Source of the DNA: Atriophallophorus winterbourni | Lineage: Eukaryota > Platyhelminthes > Trematoda > Plagiorchiida > Microphallidae | Direction: 5' to 3' | Assembly: GCA_013407085.1 (NCBI GenBank) | Contig: JACCGJ010014354.1 | Coordinates: forward strand, 1-64,000 | Length of the DNA stretch: 64,000 bases | In this document: positions 34,379-45,399 of the stretch, piece by piece | How positions within the stretch are numbered: the first letter of the stretch is position 1 | How the letters are laid out: each line of letters starts with the position of its first letter | Program-made: the position numbers and the translations under genes | Notes under the pieces: generated by a model | Told to the model about the DNA's origin: nothing | Database searches by the model: none | The model's input: only the letters and a program-made list of their open reading frames with translations

Positions 34379-37315
34379 TTAATAGGGACAGTCACATAAC
34401 GCATGGTTCGTCATAAACACATCGAGTTTGGAAGCTAAAACCTCGACAGATACTGAGCGTGTGATTTCTTCAGGCAAATAGTTCCAAGTGAAACAAATTC
34501 TTACCGAGAAAAAATTACGACGAATATCCAATCGAGAATGCGGCAACCTCAAAGCCTTTGAATGTGTTCGTTTTCGAGTAAGGCCATTGGGATTTAGCAA
34601 GTGTTTAAGGGGATGGTTTTCAGTATGCAGGATTTTGAATGTCAACAGGATGTCACTACGTATCCGTCGTTGGGTAAATCGTGTAGGTTGTTTTAACATT
34701 CCTTCTGTGAAAGGTAAATTTATGTACCGGGAGACCAACTTTGTAGCACGATGATAAATCCTGACGAGTAGTTCGATATCCTTCCTCAGCCATGGTGCCC
34801 AGGCTTGGATGGAATATTCCATAACAGGACGTATATACGTGTTAAATACCCGGGGTAGGGTTTCGGGCGTAAAAATCCGAAACATTCTTTTGAGAAGACT
34901 CCAGATACGGCAAGCTTTATTGTACACCATTCGGCAATGTTGTCCAGGCTTAAGGTTAAACGAAACCCATAATCCGAGATCTTTTTCTGCGGTGGTCCAG
35001 ACGAGATCTTGCGTGCCAAGCTGATACGTGTGGTATAGAGATTTTCCAAGCTGCAGCATCTTACATTTCACAGGGTCAAATGGTAACTCATTTAACTGGG
35101 ACCAACGAAATAAGGTGCACAGATCCTGTTGTAATACCATACAGTCATTAACAGACCTGACACGTTTCCATATTTTAATATCATCGCAAATAGTATCAAG
35201 TTGCATCCAATATCCTCTACTATATCATTCATATACACCAAGAATAGAAGAGGTCCAAGCACCGAGCCTTGCGGAACTCAACTCGTGATGTCTATTTTTC
35301 TAGATAAGGTGCTGCCAGCGCGAACTTGGACGTGTCTATCAGTAAGATAGTCCCTTATCCAATTCAGCAATATTCCCGTTATTCCATAGGATTCGAGCTT
35401 TTTAATTAAGATGTCATGGTTGACTCTATCGAAAGCTTTGGAAATATCGATGTAGCAAGCATGTACAGCCTCACCTTCGTCTAGTGCCTTGGTCCAATCC
35501 TCGAACGTTGTAAGAAGGTTAGATAAACAGCAACGATCTCTTCGAAAACCGTGTTGTGCTGCGGTCAAAATATTTTGGTTTTCAAAATGTTCTCTTATGC
35601 GCGCAGTCACAATGCGTTCCATTAATTTAGAGATCACCGGAAGTAACGTTACCGGTCTATAGTTTGCTGTGTCTGAACGGCTACCGCCTTTATAAATAGG
35701 AGTTATCATCCCTGCTTTCCATTGCGGTGGTATTTTTCCTTCATTTAAGCTGAGATTGAATATGCGAGTGAGAGGAGCAGTCAAAGCGACGCGACACCTG
35801 CGGAGTATGGCAGTGGTAATTTTGTCTGCGCCTGGGGACTTCTTTTCGTTTAGTTGACAACGTTCCCGCCCAACCATGTATTCGTTGATAGTCATTTCAC
35901 TTAATAATTCGAAATGTGGTGAACTTGATGAAACTTGATATGGTATACAACGCTTGGGATTGAAGACAAATGAGTAAAACGTTGCTAATGCGTCGGCGGT
36001 ATCTTGGGCAGTGTGGGTCAATCCATTAGGTGTTAGTACAGAGAATGCACCTGGTTTGATCTTTGATCGTTCATTGACTATCTTGTAGAGAAGCTTAGGA
36101 TTCTTTTCCATTCGCTTAAGCAAGTTCTATTGGAATTGCATGCGATCTTCTCTTACAAGAGTCGTGACTTGATTCCGTATCTTACAGAATCGCTTCCAAG
36201 TTGCTTCCGTACCAAACTTCTTATGAGTTACCCAAGACTCTCGCTTAACAGCTAACCATTTCTTAGTTCTACTCCGAATAACAAACTGGTTGTTATAACT
36301 GCATTTGGGTGGTACAAAAATCGAGTTTTCGTAAATCTTCAAATTCAGATAATTTAGAAACGAATTGTAATATGAGCCAGCATCCATTGAATCAAACTCA
36401 TGAGTGTGTGCATCCCGGAGACTGATATTTAAGGATTCAAATTGTATTTTCCTTATGACTTTCGTCTGTTCGCTCGATCGTTCGCACTACATACATAATC
36501 AAACAAAAGCACCACATGTTCGCTCTTTCCCAGTGGTGCCAGGTATTTTATATCCTCTACCGCGGTTGCCTCAGGCGTTAAGACAAGGTCAAGCGTTAAA
36601 GGTTGGTCAAGACGAGCGAGTTGGCTGGGTAACGTGATTGTGCAGTGAAGCAATTTTTATAACCTCCTTGAATTTATGTTCAATCGAATGCACGGAGTGC
36701 TCATCTCTTGATAACAGATGCGGGAGATTGAAATCGCCAATGATCATCAATTGCGTAGTCTGGCATCTTGTGATGTGTTGCAAGGAGTCGATTAGCTTAT
36801 CATTGAATGAGCTTTCGGATGATGGCGATCGGTAAATAATGCCGATCGTACATTCATCTCCATTGACTAGTTTTACTGAACACCACATCGTATCAGGAAG
36901 GCTGAGGTCATGATGATCGATGACGTTACACTACGCTAAACGTTCGTGATAGTAGACTGCGACTCCACCACCAGATCTTCGATCACGATCGCGACGGAGT
37001 AGTGACATTTTCGGAATCAAATGCTCAGCCTAAGTCATGCAGGGCTGGAACCAAGTCTCTGTAACTGAAACCAAATCGGGTGAAAGTCTATCACAAAGCT
37101 CACATAGTTTAGCTAATTTGTTAGCTAAACATTGAGCATTTGTTAATATGCACCTGATCGTATTTATCTTACACAATGTCGGATCGTGTACTGTAGCTAT
37201 TGGTCCGATGCGCGATGAGTTTGAAACTTGTGAGCTACTTATTGCGCGCTGACAATTTGAATCAACATTTGGTTCCCTGTATAACGTATTTGGTCCGACT
37301 CGGTTTGAACCGGAC
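34379..37315 (-). pseudogene. CR1-B-type ORF2 of copy D
   Basis: Endonuclease (37315-36460), linker (36387-36127), RT with NYRPVTLLPVISKLMERIV and YIDISKAFDRVNHDILIKKL (35278-36123), then the DIKIWKRV region and C-terminus (34379-35206). RT motif B lies across the break near 35280, and motif C loses its ADD through a deletion before DDIKIW. An ATG at 37315-37317 in the ORF2 frame sits just after the slippery heptamer. Confidence 0.8.
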
Positions 37316-37329
37316 ATACAACGTTTTTT
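37293..37329 (-). promoter_or_regulatory. Candidate -1 frameshift signal, copy D (altered)
   Basis: A_AAA_AAC (37323-37329, minus) in the ORF1 frame, spacer GTTGTAT, arms GTCCG (37311-37315) and CGGAC (37293-37297) with inner CGGT/ACCG pairing possible. ORF2 is in the -1 frame and open. About 100 nt further a second, decayed version of the CR1-B hairpin (ACTCATCGCGCATCGGACC) remains, so the junction looks duplicated. Confidence 0.4.
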
Positions 37330-38404
37330 GATTCATCGATTTCTTCCATTTCGGTGGGAACGCTATCATCTGCTGTCCCTAGACGAGGATGTGTTTCGAT
37401 TATGGTACTTGGTTTGGGTGGACTAAGTCTAACGTCTTTCGGTAAAGCTCTTTTCCCTTGTTTCCATTCGGACTATACAATCTCATCCATGTCGTCGGAC
37501 CATCTCCTTTATATTTTGGCGAAAAAGGCACCCGAAAGGTGTCAGTGACCACAACATTTGAAATATCAAGCGAACACGCAATGTAACGCCATTGCTTAAA
37601 GTCGTGCTCTGCGGCTTCCAGAACCGAATTTTGTGAGGTATTTTCTGGTACCCCAAGTAGAACTATACTTCGCAAGACCGTTTTTTCCTTATTGCTTAAA
37701 GTACCCTTTCTTTCCCACCATGGTACATCGGGATATATCCGGCACTTTGAATTGGGATCCGTCTTTAGTTGGTACGAATTTAGCAGTATGTTCTCGATAT
37801 CAGCCTCGCACTTCAGTGTAACCCTTAGTAAGCGAGGTTGATCAATATGAGCTGAGGTGGAGAGGCGAGTTAGACGAATCAATTTGCCAGGAATGACATG
37901 CTCAATTTGCATTTGTTGACAAAGTTGAGACCATTAATCGAGATCGTGTTTGTGTTTCCTATCGAACAGGTTTTCGTGGGACTCGCTAACATTGGTACAT
38001 ATTACGCTTAGTGCATAAGAATTCTTGTTGCGTGTCCGAGCGTCATTCTTTATAGAATGTGAACCTTTTTGATTTAGTATTCGTGAGTCAGGGGAAGAAG
38101 CTTTAGAGTGAGTAGCGGAGGTAGACTGCAAACGCCTTTCTCCCTAAGTATTTTCTACGACCGAGGCTGTTTTAGTTGATACCGAATCGGTGCAGATAAC
38201 ACTAGGCGATTTATTTTTTGAGGCAGCTTTGATTAATGGAGCATTTGAGGTAGATGGTTTCGGCTTTAAGGCCTTTTTACCAATCTCCTCAGTGTCGTGT
38301 AATAATTTAAACTTTTCGGGAGCACTCTGTGGCGGTGAGGTCGAGCGTATTCGATTGATCAATTCAACTGCTATAGTCTTTATTATTGGTCGTAGAGTAT
38401 TCTT

Positions 38405-38760
38405 CTGAATAAGTATGCTAAACTCTGGAATCTTCTCCCGAATAACCTCAAAACGTAATTGTAAAACTCATCTAGATTTATTCCTAACTGTGGAAAAATA
38501 AACGAAACATTTCAACCTAGATATCTCACTAAAAGAAGTTTATAATGATGCCATTCCTGGGTACTGATAGTGAAATTGGTTTTACAACATTCATATTGAA
38601 CATTAACTTCGCCCCTTAGTATTTACCTTGCATGTAAACAAAATTGGCCCATAGATGATACCACCCTGCCGCACTAAATCTTCTACAAAAACCACGGGAA
38701 ATAAGTCTTTCATTCAAAACAGACTTATATTTCGCACAATCACAACTGAAAATTTTGACC
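38405..38760 (+). mobile_element. Family G 3' fragment, second copy
   Basis: This is nearly identical to 33387-33735, beginning at the same CTGAATAAGTATGCTAAACTC point (Tyr-Ala-Lys-Leu of the ORF end). It is a 5'-truncated copy in the same orientation, flanking element D on its other side. Confidence 0.8.
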
Positions 38761-38761
38761 T

Positions 38762-40331
38762 GTAGAGCAGTCCGAGTCCCGCTATAAATTCAGAAAGCGG
38801 TTAGAAAACACTAAAATTTGAAGGAATCAAGCGCCACCCAGGCTTCGTTGCTAACCACAAATAGTAAGAATCAATAATCAGGACCAGAATGTTTATGATG
38901 AATAGCTCAGTGTTTTTTAGTAACCTCGTCATCGTAAAATACGAGAGATAAACGTTCCATAGTTATCAAGGAGGGATAAGGCTTGTGCGACCAACCTGTT
39001 CAAAACATGTGTCCAAACACATGTTTAAAGGGGTTAAACCCATAACCATTAACCAAAATATTCATTTGCATGCTTTTTTGTTCCATAGTTATCTTAATAA
39101 TTTTAACCCAAAACTAAGATTTAATCCTTTCTTTTCGCTCAAAATGACAACAGTGGTACATAAACGACGGTCTACAGATGTCAAAGAATCTGCATCGCCA
39201 TACACATCCACGCACCATAAAACAGTATTTGATTTGGTCGCAAAATCGCTGTTCCAATGGGCCGTGTTCACAACACCTAACATATATACGCACTACATTC
39301 ATTTTAGGACATGTTTAATGTGCCCTAAATTCGTGTACTAATGTGGCGTTTATATTACTGGCTGTCCAAGCAGCCAACAAACGATTATAAACCGTGTGGC
39401 GGGTGTGAAATATTGAAGCGGTATGTGACAGCCAATGAACATGTGGCCATTTTTCGCAACATTCTGTCCAACACTAAACCACGTTGCCCCCCCCACGTTG
39501 CACGCACGCACATCGATTGTGTCTCGATTCATCCCTGAGGTCAACTCGTCCAACGCTAATCCTGTTCACCCACGAATCCAACAACACAAGAGAAGCAGAT
39601 TGTCAAACCCGTTTATCACGCACAAGACAAATAACGAAACACGACCATCCTATATAGGCAAAACTAACAATCACGACACTGAACCTCAACATATCCGTCC
39701 CAGTTTCAATTAGATCTGATTTGTCAGTCAAGCCCTCTCCGCGCATGGATCATTTAACCAAAAATGACGAATTGCATATCCTTCGATTGCGGCTGGCCTT
39801 GTCCATCATTTTATACTGCTGAAGATGTTGCCGCTTTAACCGTGCTAATGTAATCCTCCCGAAACTCGAAATATCACGAGTTCGAAATTGTCGTCGTCGG
39901 TATTTTCGGCGCTTACTGCTCTTTCGTTTTGCCGGTGGATGGCATTCTGTATATTATTTGAAAGCTCTTGTGATTAGCAAGCATCGCTAATGCACTTCGA
40001 ACATTCACAATAAAAATACTAAAAACAGAAAAACGGCATTCTGTGTGGTCTTATTTTTTTTTGCTCTGAAACTGTTGGTCATATCTTCGCTGAAAATGCA
40101 TTTCGATCTTGTCAGCCGATCAGAAGAAAAGTTATTAATTCCACGTAAATATCTCAGTTGGCTTAGGCGCTCAAACATTTCCCCACCAACAACTATCCTA
40201 GGATTTTTGTATTCTTTGCCAAGATCGCATCGAGCTACGCATTTTGATACCCGATTCTGCGTTCTATATTTGTTAGTTAACGAGTTATCGTGGATTATTT
40301 GTTAAATGATTAGATCACGAGAACAACCAGG
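38762..40331 (+). repeat. Dispersed repeat R, copy 2
   Basis: This is the uninterrupted paralogue of 8373-9072 plus 13960-15500. It lacks the CR1-A, PLE-end and inverted-repeat insertions of copy 1 and has one copy of the ~300-bp unit, but carries its own 112-bp insertion at 38968-39079. Confidence 0.75.
38954..39093. mobile_element. 112-bp insertion with a 14-bp target-site duplication
   Basis: GTTCCATAGTTATC occurs at 38954-38967 and 39080-39093. The 112 bp between are absent from repeat R copy 1, which has one related site (about 8557). The insert ends in a T-run and has a 10-bp hairpin, AAACATGTGT (39003-39012) / ACACATGTTT (39017-39026). It is too short to code. A SINE-like or other small retroposed sequence is likely. 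Confidence 0.7.
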
Positions 40332-42443
40332 TTGATCAGTCGTTCAAACCCCCACATTCAACCGGCCAGCCCAATTCAGTCAACTAAGATATTTGACTGC
40401 ATTACAAGATCCAGCACAGACAAAGAAATTGATCTAGTATCGATCAAGTATTTAGCTGTGACCCTGCGGATTGTTGACCCTAAAGCGACATGGAACCAGA
40501 GTGACCTTTGCTCCAAGTGCCTTGATCCGGTAAGTAGTGATAGTGCTCCAAATAAAGTCACTTTTTGCAGATTAAATTTGCATGCAACTTGTGATGAGAA
40601 TTTGACTGATGAGTGTGTAAGGCTTGTGAACGATAATTAACTATCCCTCAGTTTAGTATTTCTCTAATGACTACCGAGATATAAATGACCATGGCAGACT
40701 GTGGGATAAGAGCAAGATACAATATGAAATAGGTTGTGGCAACTGGAAGAACAGTTTGCAGAAACGATGAATTCAATAGAACCACTCATTAAACCTGAAT
40801 CGACCAAAGTACCCGAGAGAACATGTTCAATCTCACCATTATTAAACCATGCCCCTGAAAATGTTAAACTGTCCTGAAATAACAACCATAAGAGATATAT
40901 AAATTCCCCAAAACCGTCCACCTCAAAAACCCCTTTAAATTGGCCTCGAACGGCATTTCACTCTGGTCTGAGTGAGTAAAATCACCACTAAACGGGACTC
41001 AACCCAAGCCCATTGATCGCGATAAGCACAGCCGTTTTCTTTTTAATGTCCCCGAAGCTGCCACGGCTTCGAATGCAAAGTGTAAATCCAAACTGCATAC
41101 TTCATTCTGATAAGAACGATATCGCTTTCAGTGTAATCTGTACAAATGTATCACAGTCGACAGATACAATATATTAGGGAGACAAGCACATAATTTCACG
41201 AAATGGGATAGTCTTTTTAGGCATATTTGCTTGAAACCGATAGTAACGTCTTCAATATCACGCTTAACTCAGCATAAACTCTTCCCACAAGTAGACCAGA
41301 ATCGCCTCCGAAGGGTGACACTGCGAACTGAAGCAGACATGTAAGAAGTCACCCTCAACGTGTACCTACTCATAGCTTGTCACTGTTCGACCTGTCGAGT
41401 CCAAGCTGGCATACTCTTGTAAGAAAGAAAAGGTCAATCCACTTGTCGAGACAGGTCTACTTCACGAAGTATAATATTCATCGGTGTCCGCCAAAATGTT
41501 GTTAAAATATGAGATTCGGAATTCAAGCAACGTGATTGGAAGTAATGGTTATGCATTGCCGATGCCATTGGATATCGTGATTCAATTGGTTTAGATACAT
41601 TTAAAATATCTAGATACTCGAACTACAATACAATTGTTCTCGTTCTCTTAAGATCACTTTTCTAACAACCGACATGGACGTTGCTATCAATACCAACTAT
41701 AAATCGTATCGCACATAACTTACACCAGATGTAATTCAAAGCATGCCCAAGCGTATCCCCTCACTTACACCCGGAGAAACATTGAAGTCAAAGTTTGATT
41801 GCAATCTTGTTACTAAAACACTAACTACCTAACTACCTGTGAGCTTTGTGACATAATTTCACCGGATTTGGTTGCAGTTACAGAGACTTGGTTCCAGCCC
41901 TACATGGCTGATGCTGAGCTCTCGATTCCGAAAATGTCCCTACTCGTCGGGATTGCTTAAGATCCGGCGGTGAAGTTGCAATCTACTTCCACCAATGTTT
42001 AGCGCGGTGTAACGTAATCGATCATGACCACAGGCTTCCTGTTACGATGTGGTGTCCAGTAAACCTAGTCAATAGAGACGAATGATCGGCATCATTTATC
42101 GCTCGCTGTTGTCCGAAAGCTCATTTAATGATAAACTAATCGAATACTTGCAATACATTACAAGCTGCCACACTACTCAATTGTTGATCACGGGCGACTT
42201 TAATCTCTTGTGTCTGCCTTCTAGAAGTGAGCACTCCCTGCAGTCGTTTGAATTTAAAGGAGCTTTTCGAACTCGCTCCACTGAACAACCACGTTGACCA
42301 GCCAAATCGCAAACGGGGTCTTGGCCAACCTACAATCCTTGACCTTGTTTTAGCGTCTTAATGAACAGCGGTAGAGACCATATAATATCTCGCTCCCCTG
42401 AAAAAATGTTGACATCGCTGTGGTTGTGTCCGATTACGCATAT
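40332..42443 (+). mobile_element. Old CR1 lineage E, copy 2, left part
   Basis: Parallel to 15500-17580: PHD-like finger of ORF1 (LCSKCLDPVSSDSAP, HATCDENLTDECVRLVND at 40500-40640), decayed RRM-like part, then endonuclease pieces (LVAVTETWFQPYMADAEL near 41870, GIIYRSLLSESSFNDKLIE at 42085, LLITGDFNLL at 42180). The copy is cut by CR1-B copy 1 and resumes at 47218. Confidence 0.7.
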
Positions 42444-42571
42444 AGTGCCGAATAACTCAGAACTCAGAAAATTGTATGGTAGAAAAAGCATTAAGCTTAA
42501 GAATAACCATAGGATGACAAGGAATATGGAACATATAAAAATATATAAAAAAATATAAAATATCTCAAAAA

Positions 42572-45379
42572 TCAATAGGGACATTCGCATACCGCATGGT
42601 TCGTCATAAACTCATCGAGTTTGGAAGCGAAAACCTCAACAGATTCTGATCGTGTGATTTCTTCAGGCAAATAGTTCCAAGTGAAACAAATTCTTACGGA
42701 GAAAAAATTACGACGTATATCCAATCGAGAATGCGGAATGCTTAAAGCCTTTGAATGTGTTCGTGTTCTAGTAAGGTCATTGGGCTTTAGCAAGTGTTTA
42801 AGGGGATGGTTTACAGAATGCAGGATTTTGAAGGTCAACAAAAGGTCACTACGTATCCGTCGTTGGGTAAAATCTTGTAGGTTCAGTTTTAACATTCGCT
42901 CTGTGAAAGGCAAATTTCTGTACCGGGAGACCAACTTTGTAGCACGATGATAAATCCTGTCGAGTAGTTCGATATCCTTCCTCAGCCATGGTGCCCAGGC
43001 TTGGATGGAATATTCCATAACAGGACGTATATACGTGTTAATTACCCGGGGTAGGGTTTCGGGCGTAAAAATCCGGAATATTCTTTTGAGAAGACTCAAG
43101 ATACGGCAAGCTTTATTGTACACCATCCGGCAATGCTGTCCCGGCTTCAGGTTAAACGAAACCCAGATACCCAGATCTTTTTCTGCTGTGGTCCAGACGA
43201 GATCTTGCGTGCCAAGCTGATACGTGTGGTGCAGAGATTTCCCAAGCTGCAGCATTTTACATTTCTCAGGGTTAAATGGTAACTCATTTAACTGGGACCA
43301 ACGAAATAAGATGCTTAGATCCCGTTGTAATGCCATACAGTCATTAACAGACCTGACACGTTTCCATATTTTAATATCATCGGCAAATAGTATCAAGTTG
43401 CATCCAATATCCTCTACTATATCGTTCATATACACCAAGAATAGAAGAGGTCCAAGCACCGAGCCTTGCGGAACTCCACTCGTGACGTCTATTTTTCTAG
43501 ATAAGGTGCTGCCAACGCGAACTTGGACGTGTCTATCAGTAAGATAGTCCCTTATCCAATTCAGCAATATTCCCGTTATTCCATAGGATTCGAGCTTTTT
43601 AATTAAGATGTCATGGTTGACTCTATCGAAAGCTTTGGAAATATCGATGTAGCAAGCATGTACAGCCTCACCTTCGTCTAGTGCCTTGGTCCAATCCTCG
43701 AACGTTGTAAGAAGGTTAGATAAACAACAGCGACCTCTTCGAAAACCGTGTTGTGCTGCGGTCAAAATATTTTGGTTTTCAAAATGTTCTCTTATGCGCG
43801 CAGTCACAATGCGTTCCATTAATTTGGAGATCACCGGAAGTAACGTTACCGGTCTATAGTTTGCTGTGTCTGAACGGCTACCGCCTTTATAAATAGGAGT
43901 TATCATCCCTGCTTTCCATTGCGGTGGTATTTTTCCTTCATTTAAGCTGAGATTGAATATGCGAGTGAGAGGAGCAGTCAAAGCAACGCGACACCTGCGA
44001 AGTACGGCGGGGGTAATTTTGTCTGCGCCAGGGGACTTCTTTTCGTTTAGTCGACAAAGTTCCCGCCCAACCATGTATTCGTTGATAGTCATTTCACTTA
44101 ATAATTCGAAATGTGGTGAACTTGATGAAAGTTGATATGGTATACAACGCTTGGGATTGAAGACAAATGAGTAAAACGTTGCTAAAGCGTCGGCGGTATC
44201 TTGGGCAGTGTGGGTCAATCCATGAGGTGTTAGTACAGAGAATACACCTGGTTTGATCTTTGATCGTTCATTTACTATCTTGTAGAGAAGCTTAGGATTC
44301 TTTTCCATTCTCTTAAGCAAGTTCCATTGGAATTGCATGCGATCTTCTCTTACAAGAGTCGTGACGTTATTCCGTATCTTACAGAATCGTTTCCAAGTTT
44401 CTTCCGTACCAAACTTCTTATGAGTTACCCAAGACTCTCGCTTAACAGCTAACCATTTCTTCGTTCTACTCCGAATAACAAACTGGTTGTTGTAGCTGCA
44501 TTTGTGTGGTACAAAAATCGAGTTTTCGTAAATCTTCGAATTGAGATAATTCAGAAACGAATTGTAATATGAGCCAGGATCCATTGAATCAAACTCATGA
44601 GTGTGTGCATCCCGGAGACTGATATTTAAGGATTCAAATTGTATTTTCCTTATGACTTTCGTCTGTTCACACAATCGTTCCGCACTACATACATAATCAA
44701 ACAAAAGCACAACATGATCACTCTTCCCCAGTGGTGCCAGGTATTGTATACCCTCTACTGCGGTTGCCTCAGGCGTTAAGACAAGGTCAAGGGTTGAAGG
44801 TTGGTCAAGACCCCGCCAGCGAGTTGGCTGGTTAACGTGATTGTGTAGTGAAGCAAATTCTATAACCTCCTTGAATTTATGTTCAAACGAATGCAGGGAG
44901 TGCTCACCTCTCGAAAACAGATGCGGGAGATTAAAATCGCCAATGATTAGCAATTGCATAGTCTGGCATCTTGTGATGTGTTGCAATGATTCGATGAGCT
45001 TATCATTGTATGAGCTTTCGGATGATGGTGAGCGGTAAATGATGCCGATCGTACATTCATCTCCATTGACTAGTTTTACTGAACACCACATCGTATCAGG
45101 AAGGCTGAGGTCAGGATGATCGATGACGTTACACTGCGCTAAACGTTCGTGATAGTAGACTGCAACTCCACCACCGGATCTTCGATCACGATCGCGACGA
45201 AGTAGTGACATTTTCGGAATCAAAAGCTCAGCATCAGTCATGCAGGGCTGGAACCAAGTCTCTGTAACTGCAACCAAATCGGGTGAAAGTCTATCACAAA
45301 GCTCACATAGTTCAGCTAATTTGTTAGTTAAACACTGAGCATTTGTATATATGCACCTGATCGTATTTGTCTTACACAA
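42572..45379 (-). CDS. CR1-B ORF2: APE endonuclease and reverse transcriptase
   Basis: Complete 935-residue ORF2, numbering from the TTG at 45379. The endonuclease occupies about 1-230: IYTNAQCLTNKLAEL, catalytic Glu40 in VTETW, GDFN at 147-150, SDH at 220-222. A linker with NPKLLYKIVN (361-370) follows. RT: NYRPVTLLPV (507-516), catalytic Asp579 in YIDISKAFDRV, SGVPQGSVLGP at 634-644, FADD at 665-668. The C-terminus carries LRPVMEYSIQ-type and NYLPEEITRS motifs. Function: nicks target DNA and reverse-transcribes element RNA. The first in-frame ATG codes Met47, after the catalytic Glu, so a normal AUG start cannot give a whole endonuclease. The frame is open upstream into ORF1 and lies at -1, pointing to frameshifting (see 45405-45442). 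Confidence 0.9.
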   Translation of the reverse strand: MCKTNTIRCIYTNAQCLTNKLAELCELCDRLSPDLVAVTETWFQPCMTDAELLIPKMSLLRRDRDRRSGGGVAVYYHERLAQCNVIDHPDLSLPDTMWCSVKLVNGDECTIGIIYRSPSSESSYNDKLIESLQHITRCQTMQLLIIGDFNLPHLFSRGEHSLHSFEHKFKEVIEFASLHNHVNQPTRWRGLDQPSTLDLVLTPEATAVEGIQYLAPLGKSDHVVLLFDYVCSAERLCEQTKVIRKIQFESLNISLRDAHTHEFDSMDPGSYYNSFLNYLNSKIYENSIFVPHKCSYNNQFVIRSRTKKWLAVKRESWVTHKKFGTEETWKRFCKIRNNVTTLVREDRMQFQWNLLKRMEKNPKLLYKIVNERSKIKPGVFSVLTPHGLTHTAQDTADALATFYSFVFNPKRCIPYQLSSSSPHFELLSEMTINEYMVGRELCRLNEKKSPGADKITPAVLRRCRVALTAPLTRIFNLSLNEGKIPPQWKAGMITPIYKGGSRSDTANYRPVTLLPVISKLMERIVTARIREHFENQNILTAAQHGFRRGRCCLSNLLTTFEDWTKALDEGEAVHACYIDISKAFDRVNHDILIKKLESYGITGILLNWIRDYLTDRHVQVRVGSTLSRKIDVTSGVPQGSVLGPLLFLVYMNDIVEDIGCNLILFADDIKIWKRVRSVNDCMALQRDLSILFRWSQLNELPFNPEKCKMLQLGKSLHHTYQLGTQDLVWTTAEKDLGIWVSFNLKPGQHCRMVYNKACRILSLLKRIFRIFTPETLPRVINTYIRPVMEYSIQAWAPWLRKDIELLDRIYHRATKLVSRYRNLPFTERMLKLNLQDFTQRRIRSDLLLTFKILHSVNHPLKHLLKPNDLTRTRTHSKALSIPHSRLDIRRNFFSVRICFTWNYLPEEITRSESVEVFASKLDEFMTNHAVCECPY

Positions 45380-45399
45380 TGTCGAATCGTGTACTGTAG

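Larger units (their letters stand above)
34370..38404 (-). mobile_element. CR1-B-like mosaic copy D
   Basis: ORF2 (34379-37315) is very close to CR1-B, but ORF1 (about 37330-38400) is strongly diverged. ORF2 has frameshifts or stops near 35206, 35278, 36123, 36450 and 37030. ORF1 lacks the PHD-like finger and has stops, but shows SVICTNVSESHENLF, PRLLRVTLKCEADIENI, PDVPWWERKG, IVLLGVPENTSQN and VTDTFRVPFSPKYKGDG. The 5' end is truncated at about 38404, next to a copy of the family-G 3' end. Confidence 0.8.

Noticed and set aside
33387..38760. The ~350-bp direct repeats as long terminal repeats of an LTR retrotransposon
   Set aside because: No gag, protease or integrase lies between them; the enclosed sequence is CR1 in the opposite orientation, and the repeat itself is the 3' end of a non-LTR ORF.
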